Assembly: GCF_024622195.1 (NCBI RefSeq)
Contig: NZ_JANKBI010000016.1
Coordinates: 73,073-137,072 of the forward strand
From: Murimonas intestini
Lineage (GTDB): Bacteria > Bacillota > Clostridia > Lachnospirales > Lachnospiraceae
DNA length: 64,000 nucleotides
Direction: 5' to 3'
Position 1 is the first letter of the stretch. Each line of letters opens with the position of its first letter. The notes beneath the pieces are model-generated. The model was not told the origin of the DNA. It was given only the letters and a program-made list of their open reading frames with translations, and did no database searches. A program made the position numbers and the translations under genes. This document shows positions 44,389-52,726 of this stretch, one piece after another.

Positions 44389-44868
44389 ATGACAATAGAA
44401 GAAAAGCTGGAGAAGCTCGGGCTGGCTCTGCCGCCGGCACCGGGAAAAGGCGGGGTTTATGCCAGCGTAAAGCCGCTTGGAGAGAACCTTTACTATATTT
44501 CAGGGTGCGGAGCCTACATAGAAGGAGAAGGACCATCCGGGAAATTGGGGAGTGATCTGACTGTTGAGGAAGGACAGGAGGCAGCGAAAAGGACGATCCT
44601 GAATTACCTCTCTGTAATTAAAGAGCATATAGGAAGCCTTGACAGGGTAAAATCATTTGTGAAAATTCTGGTGTTTGTGGCGTGTGAGCCCGATTTCTAT
44701 GAGCAGCCGCAGGTTGCCAATGGTGCGACACAGCTGCTTGTAGACCTTTTTGGGGAGGAGACAGGAGCGCCGTCCCGCTCTGCCATCGGGGCTGTTGCCC
44801 TGCCGGGCAATACTCCGGTAGAGATTGAGGGGATCGTGGAAATGGAACCGCAGGACGGAGCAGTATAA
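44389..44868 (+). CDS. RidA-family protein (enamine/imine deaminase)
   Basis: I choose the ATG at 44389, which follows AAAAAGGAGA by 8 nt, over the upstream in-frame ATG at 44320 inside a repeat. The 159-residue protein matches the longer RidA subgroup, with the conserved Arg region APSRSAIGAVALPGNTPVEIEGIVEM. RidA hydrolyses reactive 2-aminoacrylate-like enamines released by PLP enzymes. Its place between a dehydratase and a PLP enzyme suggests that enamines arise in this pathway. Confidence 0.9.
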   Translation: MTIEEKLEKLGLALPPAPGKGGVYASVKPLGENLYYISGCGAYIEGEGPSGKLGSDLTVEEGQEAAKRTILNYLSVIKEHIGSLDRVKSFVKILVFVACEPDFYEQPQVANGATQLLVDLFGEETGAPSRSAIGAVALPGNTPVEIEGIVEMEPQDGAV

Positions 44869-44895
44869 CTGTATTCTGGAAAGAAGGGATTATAT

Positions 44896-46482
44896 ATGGA
44901 TCTTTTGATTCAGGGGGCGCTTATCGTGGATGGAAGCGGTGAAAAGCCCTATTATGGTGATATCGCGGTGGACCGTGACCGCATTTCGGCTGTCGGCCGT
45001 CTGGAGGCTTTGGAAGCCAGAAGGGTGGTGGATGCAAGAGGTCTTATGGCGACACCGGGTCTGATCGACGGGCATACACATTCGGAATTAAACCTGATGG
45101 CGAACCGTCAGCATCCGAATGCAGTTTACCAGGGAATTTCAACTGTCGTCACAGGACAGTGCGGACTGGGATTTGCACCAATGAAGGATGAAATGTTTGA
45201 TGATTCCATGCGGATAAATTCTGGTATCTTTGGAGATTACCGCCGTTATTTTAAAAAATGGAATACCTTTGGTGAATTTCTGGACCTGCTGGGAGGCTCT
45301 GCTGTCAATGTGGCGGCCAATGTCTCACACAATGCTGTCAGGCAGATGATCACCGGGTTTGAAGACAGGCCCCTTAATGAGGAAGAGCTTAAGGCTGCAA
45401 AGCAGGTGGTGGCAGATGCCATGGAGGAAGGGGCCGTAGGACTTTCCGTGGGGCTTTCCTACTATCCGGGCGGCTACAGCAATACAAGAGAACTTGCAGA
45501 GATGTGCAGCGTGGTGAAACAGTACGATGGTTTATTCTGCGTACACCAGCGGCTGAACGACGGACAGATCCCAATCTCATCTTTGGAAGAAGCAGCGGAG
45601 GTTGTGAGGCGGACAAAAGTAAGGCTGAATATGCTCCATTACCGCACAGGAGGCATGGAGGATTATCATACGATGTTTGCACCCTTTGAAGAACTGGAAA
45701 AGGAAGGAGCCCAGATCTATTACGAGTTCTATCCGTATCTGGTGGGAGCTGGCCTGCTGCTGGCCCTGGTGCCCGGATGGGCTCAGGAAGGCAGCTGGCG
45801 AAAGATCATGGACCGCCTGACATCAGAAGAAATGCGGGACAGGCTTTTGCGTGAAATGGATGAGCGCCATTCTTATTTCTTCGGACCGGGGCAGACTGCC
45901 AGGATCATCCTTACAAAAGATCCTTACAGCAGAAGCCTTGGAAGGACTGTGGATGAGATAGCAGAAGAGCATGGAGAGACCTTCTCCCAGGCAGTAATAA
46001 GGCTTCTTATTGAAAATGAGCTGGAAGCAGGGTTTGCAGGAATTGAAAATCAGACAGAGGAACTGAAGGAAAAGCTGTATGATGACCAGTACCGTCTTTT
46101 TACAGACGACAGGTATACGGTGGGCAGTGACACTATTCCCACAGGTATCCTCTGCCATCCCAGGGCATTCGGCTCCTTTGCCAGGATCATTGCCCATATG
46201 AGGGATCGCAGTGTTCCGGCAGAGTACATTATAAAGAAACTGACTTCCATGCCGGCACAGATGTACCACCTGGAAGACAGAGGGCTTTTGAAGCCGGGCA
46301 TGAAGGCAGATATCTGCCTTATGGATTATGAAAAGGTGTGTGACAAGGCCACATTCGGAAATCCCAGAAGGCGGCCGGAGGGAATCCATTCCCTGTATGT
46401 GAATGGGCTTCCTGCCCTGGAGGAAGGGACACTGACCGGGATTCTCGCAGGAGAAGCCGTCAGGCGGGGATTGAATAAGTGA
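44896..46482 (+). CDS. N-acyl-D-amino-acid deacylase-like amidohydrolase
   Basis: The 528-residue enzyme has the amidohydrolase start LIQGALIVDGSGEKPYYGDIAV, metal-binding H60 and H62 in LIDGHTHSE, and the family-specific Cys ligand C89 in TVVTGQCGLGFAP. Near the C-terminus PTGILCHPRAFGSFARI and GMKADICLMD follow. This points to the D-aminoacylase group, which removes acyl groups from D-amino acids; in this operon the substrate could be an N-acylated amino-sugar acid. It overlaps the next gene's possible GTG start by 4 nt. Confidence 0.88.
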   Translation: MDLLIQGALIVDGSGEKPYYGDIAVDRDRISAVGRLEALEARRVVDARGLMATPGLIDGHTHSELNLMANRQHPNAVYQGISTVVTGQCGLGFAPMKDEMFDDSMRINSGIFGDYRRYFKKWNTFGEFLDLLGGSAVNVAANVSHNAVRQMITGFEDRPLNEEELKAAKQVVADAMEEGAVGLSVGLSYYPGGYSNTRELAEMCSVVKQYDGLFCVHQRLNDGQIPISSLEEAAEVVRRTKVRLNMLHYRTGGMEDYHTMFAPFEELEKEGAQIYYEFYPYLVGAGLLLALVPGWAQEGSWRKIMDRLTSEEMRDRLLREMDERHSYFFGPGQTARIILTKDPYSRSLGRTVDEIAEEHGETFSQAVIRLLIENELEAGFAGIENQTEELKEKLYDDQYRLFTDDRYTVGSDTIPTGILCHPRAFGSFARIIAHMRDRSVPAEYIIKKLTSMPAQMYHLEDRGLLKPGMKADICLMDYEKVCDKATFGNPRRRPEGIHSLYVNGLPALEEGTLTGILAGEAVRRGLNK

Positions 46483-46499
46483 GACCGGAGAAAAAAGAT

Positions 46500-47624
46500 A
46501 TGGAGTTTTATGAAAAATTAGGGATCAGGACTCTGATCAATGCCAGTGAGACATACACGAACCTGGGGGGATCCCTGATGGATCCCAGAACACTGAAGGC
46601 CATGGAGGAGGCAGGGCGGGGCTTTGTAGATATCTTCCAGCTGATGGATGCCGTATGTGAGCGCGCAGCAGAGCTGACAAATAATGAAGCAGCCTTTGTT
46701 ACCACAGGGGCGGCCGGCGGCCTGATACTCTCCGCCGCTGCCTGCATCTGCGGACCGGATGAGAAGAAGCTGGATCAGATTCCTCATCTGGAACAATTTG
46801 AAAAAAAAGAGATACTGATGTTTGACGGAAAGTTCAGGGAGCTGATCCCATACTGGAAGCTCACGGGACTGACAGGAGCGGTGATCGTTCCTGTGGAACC
46901 AAGTGTGGAAGCCATGCTGGAGGCTGTAAATGAGCGGACGGCAGCAGTTTTCCTCTTTCCGGCCACCCTGTACGAGGAGGGGATTCCCACCTGTGAAGAG
47001 GTGATACCGGCGCTTAAGGCCAGGGGGGTGACGGTAGTGGTGGATGCTGCGGCCCAGCTGCCTCCCAGCTCCTACCTCTGGTATTATACTAAGGAACTGG
47101 GGGCTGACCTGGCTATATACAGCGGCGGGAAGCATATCAAAGGGCCCCAGTGTACCGGCCTGGTGGTAGGCAGAAAGGATCTGATCCAGGCCTGCCGCAT
47201 GGCAGCCAGCCCGAATCCGCGGATCGGACGTGCATTTAAGACTGGAAAAGAAGAGCTGGCAGGCTTTTTGACAGCGCTGGAGATTTTTGTGGAGGAAGAA
47301 CCTGAGGAAGGATTTAAGCGGCAGGAGATCCTGCTCCAGAAGCTGGAAGGACTTCTCAGGCAGGGGGCGGATGTGCAGACAGAGCTTCGTTCCATAGGAC
47401 GCCTGGGGACATATCAGCCCCTGCTGCTGGTGACCCTTCCGAAAGGCAGGACTGCTCAGGAATGCAACCAATATACAAGAGCCTTTGATCCGCCTGTAGA
47501 TGTAGGTGTATACGGACCGGAATTTGGAATGCCGGAAAATGTCATTTTCCTGAATGCCTATAACTTAAAGCCGGAAGAAGCAGATATTGTGGCACAGGCT
47601 GTACTGGCATATCTGGCTGAATGA
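46500..47624 (+). CDS. SelA/DgaE-like PLP-dependent lyase
   Basis: I favour the ATG at 46500, 10 nt after CCGGAG; the GTG at 46479 overlaps the deacylase stop and is possible. The 374-residue protein belongs to the fold-type-I PLP group of SelA-like proteins. The Schiff-base Lys is K211 in IYSGGKHIKGPQ and the PLP-contacting Asp is D182 in VVVDAAAQLP. Related DgaE enzymes split ammonia from D-glucosaminate 6-phosphate to give a keto-deoxy sugar acid. Context with the deacylase and RidA supports deamination of a D-configured amino acid or amino-sugar acid. Confidence 0.85.
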   Translation: MEFYEKLGIRTLINASETYTNLGGSLMDPRTLKAMEEAGRGFVDIFQLMDAVCERAAELTNNEAAFVTTGAAGGLILSAAACICGPDEKKLDQIPHLEQFEKKEILMFDGKFRELIPYWKLTGLTGAVIVPVEPSVEAMLEAVNERTAAVFLFPATLYEEGIPTCEEVIPALKARGVTVVVDAAAQLPPSSYLWYYTKELGADLAIYSGGKHIKGPQCTGLVVGRKDLIQACRMAASPNPRIGRAFKTGKEELAGFLTALEIFVEEEPEEGFKRQEILLQKLEGLLRQGADVQTELRSIGRLGTYQPLLLVTLPKGRTAQECNQYTRAFDPPVDVGVYGPEFGMPENVIFLNAYNLKPEEADIVAQAVLAYLAE

Positions 47625-47628
47625 ACGG

Positions 47629-47661
47629 TACGGCAATGATATGGTATGATACGGCAATGAT
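47629..47661 (+). repeat. Short direct repeat after the lyase gene
   Basis: TACGGCAATGAT occurs at 47629-47640 and 47650-47661. The spacing of 21 nt equals that of the activator repeats at 39711, but the sequence differs. Confidence 0.4.
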
Positions 47662-47744
47662 GCATCTGAAGGCAGAAAAAGGCACTCATAGTTAATGGTG
47701 TGCCGCGCCGGAGCATAGATCATTTTAGAGGGAAATTTGAAGGG

Positions 47745-47804
47745 AAATACCGCTTTCACAGAAAAAGGGCTGAGATATCAGCTCATGGGAGGCGGTATTT
47801 TTTG
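47745..47804 (+). terminator. Branched terminator of the catabolic operon
   Basis: AAATACCGC (47745-47753) pairs with GCGGTATTT (47792-47800) and is followed by TTTT. An inner hairpin GGGCTGAgataTCAGCTC sits within the loop. It lies about 120 nt after the last gene. Confidence 0.85.
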
Positions 47805-48076
47805 TGCCGAAATTCAGAAAACAGCTGTGCCGGAAAAATTTTCTGCGGATAGCAGTATACAGACAGTAACCGGGAGCAACGGTGTGCGATGAGTTTTGAG
47901 TACATACAGAAGGTCTGTGATGCTGCTATTATAAAGCCGTGGGAAAGCAGAGAATGAGCACGAAGCAATTCAGGATATAATTTCCAAATTAAAAAAACGG
48001 TGGTCTATCCCTGGAATCCTATGATAATATAGTAATTAAAGGGCAATTATAATTCAGCGGAAGAAGGAGGTTGGAA
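47805..48076. other. Non-coding gap before the Crp/Fnr gene
   Basis: After the terminator I see no supported gene in these 272 bases. A 22-codon plus-strand frame starting with ATG at 47889 (MSFEYIQKVCDAAIIKPWES) lacks a ribosome binding site; it may be a scrap of a gene. The last 60 bases are AT-rich and probably hold the promoter of the regulator. Confidence 0.4.
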
Positions 48077-48775
48077 ATGGCACAGGAAGAGACAGATAAA
48101 GCTATAGGAAAAGATATGGAAAAGGAACTGGCGTCTTATTTTCCTTTCTGGGAAAAGCTGGAGGAGAGGCAGAGAGCGGATATCTGCAGCCATGCGGTTT
48201 CTTCCCGCTACAGTAAAGGCACCTTTGTGCACAATGCAGCGGAGGAGTGTGTAGGCATCATCCTTGTCAGGAGCGGCCAGCTCAGAGTCTATATCCAGTC
48301 CGAGGATGGCAGAGATATCACTCTTTACAGGCTGTTCTCCGGGGACACATGTGTCCTCAGCGCCTCCTGCTTTATGGAAGAGATCACATTTGACATACTG
48401 ATCGATGCGGAGGAGGACAGCAGCCTGATCACAGTCAGGCCGGATATCTTCAGGAGTCTGGCCAAAGAGAATATATACGCTGAGAATTATATCTACAAGC
48501 AGACAGCAGAGCGTTTTTCAGATGTGATGTGGACAATGCAGCAGATATTGTTCATGAGTTTTGACAAAAGGCTGGCTGTATTTCTTATAGATGAATTAGC
48601 TAAAGCCGGGGGAGATACCCTTTATATCACCCATGACCAGATAGCAAAATACACAGGCAGCGCCCGGGAGGTGGTGTCAAGGATGCTGAAGTACTTTGAA
48701 GGAGAAGGGCTTGTCAAAATTTCCAGAGGGAAGGTCTGTGTACTTGACAGGAAGAGATTAAAAGAATTGACATAA
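48077..48775 (+). CDS. Crp/Fnr-family transcriptional regulator
   Basis: The ATG at 48077 lies 6 nt after AAGGAGG; the upstream TTG at 48071 touches the site. The 232-residue protein has an N-terminal cyclic-nucleotide-binding-like beta barrel (GTFVHNAAEECVGIILVRSGQLRVYIQSEDGRDITLYRLFSGDTCVLSASC), a dimer helix, and a C-terminal winged HTH (ITHDQIAKYTGSAREVVSRMLKYFEGEGLVKISRGKV). It lacks the N-terminal Cys cluster of oxygen-sensing Fnr. It probably controls the following sulfur-redox gene. Confidence 0.92.
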   Translation: MAQEETDKAIGKDMEKELASYFPFWEKLEERQRADICSHAVSSRYSKGTFVHNAAEECVGIILVRSGQLRVYIQSEDGRDITLYRLFSGDTCVLSASCFMEEITFDILIDAEEDSSLITVRPDIFRSLAKENIYAENYIYKQTAERFSDVMWTMQQILFMSFDKRLAVFLIDELAKAGGDTLYITHDQIAKYTGSAREVVSRMLKYFEGEGLVKISRGKVCVLDRKRLKELT

Positions 48776-48784
48776 ATATTTTGT

Positions 48785-48838
48785 AATAACCGGGAGGTTG
48801 TTCTGTGACTTAATCACAGAAGAAACCTCCCGGTTATT
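48785..48838 (+). terminator. Terminator hairpin containing a TGTGA/TCACA palindrome
   Basis: AATAACCGGGAGGTT (48785-48799) and AACCTCCCGGTTATT (48824-48838) form a perfect 15-bp stem. Inside, TCTGTGA (48802-48808) and TCACAGA (48814-48820) form a second perfect stem. As DNA this inner palindrome looks like a Crp-family box with a 5-nt centre. It lies 10 nt after the Crp/Fnr stop and just before the next promoter. Confidence 0.8.
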
Positions 48839-48878
48839 ATATAATAGCTATAATGAGCGCAATTGAGGCGGACAATTA

Positions 48879-49010
48879 GTAACTATTCAGCAGGTCTGTG
48901 CATTTACTGCACAGACCGTAAGAAAATGATTCAAGGGTGCAAAAATCCCATCGCCGAAGGCGATTTTAAATGGATTTTTGCATGTAACTGTGAAGGTACT
49001 GAACAGTTAC
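48879..49010. repeat. 132-bp structured repeat element
   Basis: Ends GTAACTATTCAG (48879-48890) and CTGAACAGTTAC (48999-49010) are inverted repeats matching at 11 of 12 positions, the same ends as at 15845-15923. The interior holds a perfect 10-bp hairpin (48893-48917, loop TTTAC) and TGCAAAAATCC/GGATTTTTGCA around ATCGCCgaaGGCGAT. It sits directly before the ribosome binding site of the reductase gene, so it forms much of that leader. Confidence 0.65.
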
Positions 49011-49037
49011 GACAATTATAAGAAGGGGTGTTATTTT

Positions 49038-51581
49038 ATGGCTAAGAAAACTGTTATTATCGGAGGTGTGGCCGGAGGCGCAACTGCGGCTGCCAGACTG
49101 AGAAGAAGAGATGAAAAAATGGAGATCGTAGTATTGGAGAGGGGAGAATATATTTCATTTGCCAACTGCGGACTTCCTTATTATATAGGCGATGTGATCA
49201 AAAGCAGAGAAGCCCTGCTGCTTCAGACACCGGAGGCAATGAAGAAGAAATTTGATATACAGGTACGTACAGGGAATGAGGTGACAGCCCTGCATCCTGA
49301 AAAAAATACAATTACTGTAAAAGATATTAAGACAGGAAAAATATATGAGGAGGGGTATGACAACCTCATTCTGGCAACAGGCTCTTCCCCTGTAAAGCCG
49401 CCGATACCGGGGATTGAGGCGGAGAATATATTTACACTGTGGAATATCCCGGACACTGACAGGATCAAAAAATTTCTGACTGAGAAAAGGCCAAAAAGTG
49501 CAGCTGTGATAGGCGGAGGATTTATCGGGCTTGAAATGGCGGAAAATCTGCACAGAGCAGGACTGAGTGTCTCCGTCATAGAAATGCAGGACCAGGTGAT
49601 GGCGCCTTTGGATAAGGAGATGGCCCAGCTGCTCCACGAAAATATGCAGGAAAACGGCGTACAGCTTCTGTTGGGAGACGGGGTTGAGAAGTTTTCAGGT
49701 GATGGGGAGAAAACAACTATATTTCTTAAAAGCGGAAAATGTGTGGATGCTGACATGATAATCCTCTCAATAGGTGTCAGGCCGAACAGCCAGCTGGCCA
49801 GGGAAGCAGGGCTGGAGGTAAACGCCAGAGGAGGCGTGGTTGTGAACAGCCATCTGCAAACTTCTGTTCCTAATATATATGCGGTGGGGGATGTGACAGA
49901 AACTACTCATCTGGTTACAGGGGAAAAGACTATGATCCCACTGGCAGGCCCGGCAAATAAACAGGCCAGGATATGTGCAGACAATATCGCAGGGGACAGC
50001 AAGACATATGGGGGAACGATCGGGACAGCAGTAGCCCGGGTATTTGACATGTCTGCAGCAACTGCAGGGCTTAATGAAAAAATACTTAATGAGGCAGGGA
50101 AGATAAAAGGCACGGATTATGAAGCTGTAATAATAAATCAGAAATCTCATGCCGGCTATTATCCGGGAGCCACTCCGCTGACACTTAAACTGATATTTGA
50201 AAAGGATGGGAAGATCCTGGGGGCACAGATCGTGGGGCAGGAGGGCGCAGACAAAAGAATAGATACGATTGCCACAGTCATGCGTCTGGGAGGAAATGCA
50301 GAAGATCTGGCAAAGCTGGAGCTTTCTTATGCCCCTCCATATTCTTCAGCCAAGGATCCTGTGAATATGCTTGGATTTGTAGCTGAAAATATCCGAAAGG
50401 GACTTGTTTCCTTTATAAGCGTAAAGGAGCTGGATGAGCTGATGGCAGAACCTGATAAAAAGGACAGTTTCCTCATACTGGATATAACTGAAGATGTGGA
50501 GCGTATGGTGTTTTCCATCCCTGGTTCCATCCATATCCCTCTGGGTCAGCTGAGAGAGCAGATCAGGGAACTGGATACAGATAAACTGATCATACCGTAC
50601 TGCGCTGTGGGGGTCCGTTCCTACAATGCCGCCAGGATATTGATGCAGAATGGATTTTCTAATGTAAAAGTGCTGGAAGGGGGTACATCCCTGTATAAAA
50701 CCTGTCACTATACCCCCTCAGCATCTGAGGCGGAAAGGGAAGGACAGGAGAGAAAAGAAGTGCGGTGTGCGCAGGAGGAAAATATAATTATGGGAGAAAA
50801 GCAGAGACCTGCAGTAAATGAAATGAAAATGCAGATACTGGACTGTTGCGGGATGCAGTGCCCGGGTCCGATCATGAAGGTAAACGAGACACTCAAGACC
50901 ATGAAAGACGGAGAATGCCTGGAGATATCCGCAACAGATATGGGCTTTGCCAGAGATATAGAAGCATGGTGCGCGAGGACAGGAAACACAATGCTCGGAA
51001 AACGCAGAGAAGGTGTGCAGAATATAGTAAGGATCCAAAAAGGATGGTTCCCGGATGTGCAGACAGCCCAGGCAGACGGCGGACATGATATTACAACGCC
51101 CGGCGAGGACCGGCAGGGAAAGACAATCATTGTATTTGACGGAGATCTGGATAAGGTTCTGGCTGCATTCATTATAGCAAACGGCGCGGCCGCCATGGGC
51201 CGTCCGGTAACCATGTTCTTTACATTCTGGGGACTGAACGCCCTGCGAAAGACAGAAAAGGTAAAAGTGAAAAAACCATTCATGGAAAAAATGTTTGGCG
51301 CTATGATGCCAAGAGGGACTGGAAAGCTGAAGCTCTCAAATATGAATATGGGCGGAATGGGAACAAAGATGATGAAAAAAGTCATGAAAGATAAAAATGT
51401 CTCATCGCTGGAAGAACTGATGAAACAGGCAATGGCCCAGGGAATCAAGCTGGTGGCCTGCACCATGTCAATGGATGTAATGGGCATAACAAAGGAAGAA
51501 CTGATAGATGGTGTGGAATTGGCAGGTGTTGCTTCCTATCTGGGAGATGCAGAGATGTCAAATGTGAATCTCTTCGTGTAA
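49038..51581 (+). CDS. NADH:disulfide reductase-rhodanese-TusA-DsrE fusion (CoA-disulfide reductase-like)
   Basis: I take the ATG at 49038 after AAGGGGTG; an in-frame ATG at 48978 lies inside the repeat element. The 847-residue protein has four parts. An FAD/NAD(P) disulfide reductase (1-450) begins TVIIGGVAGGATAAARLRRR and carries the CoA-disulfide-reductase Cys C44 in SFANCGLPYYIG. A rhodanese domain (about 455-555) has C522 in PYCAVGVRS. A TusA-like domain (about 595-670) has C608 in CGMQCPGP. A DsrE/DsrF-like domain (680-847) contains VACTMSMDVMG. The fusion probably moves persulfide sulfur and reduces disulfides or polysulfide in one cytoplasmic polypeptide. Confidence 0.93.
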   Translation: MAKKTVIIGGVAGGATAAARLRRRDEKMEIVVLERGEYISFANCGLPYYIGDVIKSREALLLQTPEAMKKKFDIQVRTGNEVTALHPEKNTITVKDIKTGKIYEEGYDNLILATGSSPVKPPIPGIEAENIFTLWNIPDTDRIKKFLTEKRPKSAAVIGGGFIGLEMAENLHRAGLSVSVIEMQDQVMAPLDKEMAQLLHENMQENGVQLLLGDGVEKFSGDGEKTTIFLKSGKCVDADMIILSIGVRPNSQLAREAGLEVNARGGVVVNSHLQTSVPNIYAVGDVTETTHLVTGEKTMIPLAGPANKQARICADNIAGDSKTYGGTIGTAVARVFDMSAATAGLNEKILNEAGKIKGTDYEAVIINQKSHAGYYPGATPLTLKLIFEKDGKILGAQIVGQEGADKRIDTIATVMRLGGNAEDLAKLELSYAPPYSSAKDPVNMLGFVAENIRKGLVSFISVKELDELMAEPDKKDSFLILDITEDVERMVFSIPGSIHIPLGQLREQIRELDTDKLIIPYCAVGVRSYNAARILMQNGFSNVKVLEGGTSLYKTCHYTPSASEAEREGQERKEVRCAQEENIIMGEKQRPAVNEMKMQILDCCGMQCPGPIMKVNETLKTMKDGECLEISATDMGFARDIEAWCARTGNTMLGKRREGVQNIVRIQKGWFPDVQTAQADGGHDITTPGEDRQGKTIIVFDGDLDKVLAAFIIANGAAAMGRPVTMFFTFWGLNALRKTEKVKVKKPFMEKMFGAMMPRGTGKLKLSNMNMGGMGTKMMKKVMKDKNVSSLEELMKQAMAQGIKLVACTMSMDVMGITKEELIDGVELAGVASYLGDAEMSNVNLFV

Positions 51582-51691
51582 TATATCTGTCAGACAGCTG
51601 TCAATATTGTTCCTGTTTTTCTTTAAAATCAGTGTGCTTAAAATCATTGTTGAGGGAGCAGCGATAATAGATTAGAAAGTTTGTTACGTTA

Positions 51692-51737
51692 AAAAATGAG
51701 AACTGCGGCCTGACTACAGGGAACAGTTCTCATTTTT
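51692..51737. terminator. Bidirectional terminator between the reductase and FKBP genes
   Basis: AAAAATGAGAACTG (51692-51705) pairs with CAGTTCTCATTTTT (51724-51737), a perfect 14-bp stem with A- and T-runs on both sides. It serves both convergent genes. Confidence 0.92.
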
Positions 51738-51756
51738 GCGGTGTGTATGTGGATTT

Positions 51757-52281
51757 TTATTGATAGATACCATTTATAGTGACTTTAAAGAGTGCATCCT
51801 TCCCATTTAAATTGTCTTTGCCATAATTTTCAGGAAAGGTCACGTTGACATCCACTGTTTCGCCGGGATGATGTCCGATCAATTGTTCCTCAAAATCATC
51901 AATATAAGTATTGGAGCCAATAACCAGATCAGTACCATTTCCTTTCGTGCTGCCGCCATCAAATTCAACGCCATCCACAGAGCCGATGTAATCAATACTA
52001 ACAGTATCACCGTTCTTTACGGCAAGAGATTCATCTGTTGAAAGGCCAGTACTTTCAGTGGCATTATTCCCGGTAGAGGAAGTGGAACTCTCAGAGGTAT
52101 CATTTTCCTTAGAAGATGAATTTCCGTTTGAATTGTATACGGCAAGCACTATAATGAGTATGATGAGTGCAGCAACAGGCAGGCCAAAAGCCAGGTACTT
52201 CTTCAGTTTTTTCCTCTGTTCCATTATGCGGCGTTCCTCGGCACGCCTTTCCTGCGCAAGTTTCCGGTTTTCTTTTTTCAT
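51757..52281 (-). CDS. Membrane-anchored FKBP-type peptidyl-prolyl isomerase
   Basis: The 174-residue protein has a basic cytoplasmic start (KKENRKLAQERRAEERR), one membrane span (about 30-50), a Ser/Thr/Asn-rich linker, and an FKBP domain (VKNGDTVSIDYIGSVDGVEFDGGST; FEEQLIGHHPGETVDVNVTFPENYG). It should help fold exported proteins outside the membrane. The domain is at the shorter end for FKBPs. Confidence 0.88.
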   Translation of the reverse strand: MKKENRKLAQERRAEERRIMEQRKKLKKYLAFGLPVAALIILIIVLAVYNSNGNSSSKENDTSESSTSSTGNNATESTGLSTDESLAVKNGDTVSIDYIGSVDGVEFDGGSTKGNGTDLVIGSNTYIDDFEEQLIGHHPGETVDVNVTFPENYGKDNLNGKDALFKVTINGIYQ

Positions 52282-52726
52282 TAATCAATACTCCTTTTTC
52301 AATAGAATTTTTTAGGATGTCTGGCGGATGCAGGTATATATCAGCTCTGCACATCCTTGATTATAGAATTATCTCCGCAATGGCAGACTGCAGAACCTGG
52401 ACGGTCCATTGTCCCTGCTGGATGTAAATCTGCCATGTGCCGGAGTAAAATAATTACAGGTATTATACGATAAAACTGTGAAGAAATTGTGATTTCGGCG
52501 GACCAAGACAGCACGCAGATTAAATATTAGCTGCTCTGCAGCACTGCAAGTTTATACCCTGACTGCTTGCGGCGGGGGCTTTGATTTGCAGCAGTGTATT
52601 TGGTTTGTGAAAAAGAAATGCATATTTTATAAAAAATAGAATGGAGAAATGTGTAAGAGTAGGTTATAATAAAAACAGCATGAGGATAATCCTCATAAAA
52701 TAGGAAAAGCAAAGGAGAAAGCGAAG
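52282..52726. other. 445-bp leader region of the second guaA
   Basis: The left part carries the FKBP promoter side. The right part is AT-rich with TATAAT near 52665 and a perfect hairpin ATGAGGAtaaTCCTCAT at 52680-52696, just before AAAGGAG. The leader could be regulatory, but I do not recognise a known purine riboswitch. No gene is seen. Confidence 0.45.

Noticed and set aside
52600..52726. Purine riboswitch before the second guaA
   Set aside because: The conserved purine-aptamer core is not visible; only a short hairpin and a TATAAT box can be supported.
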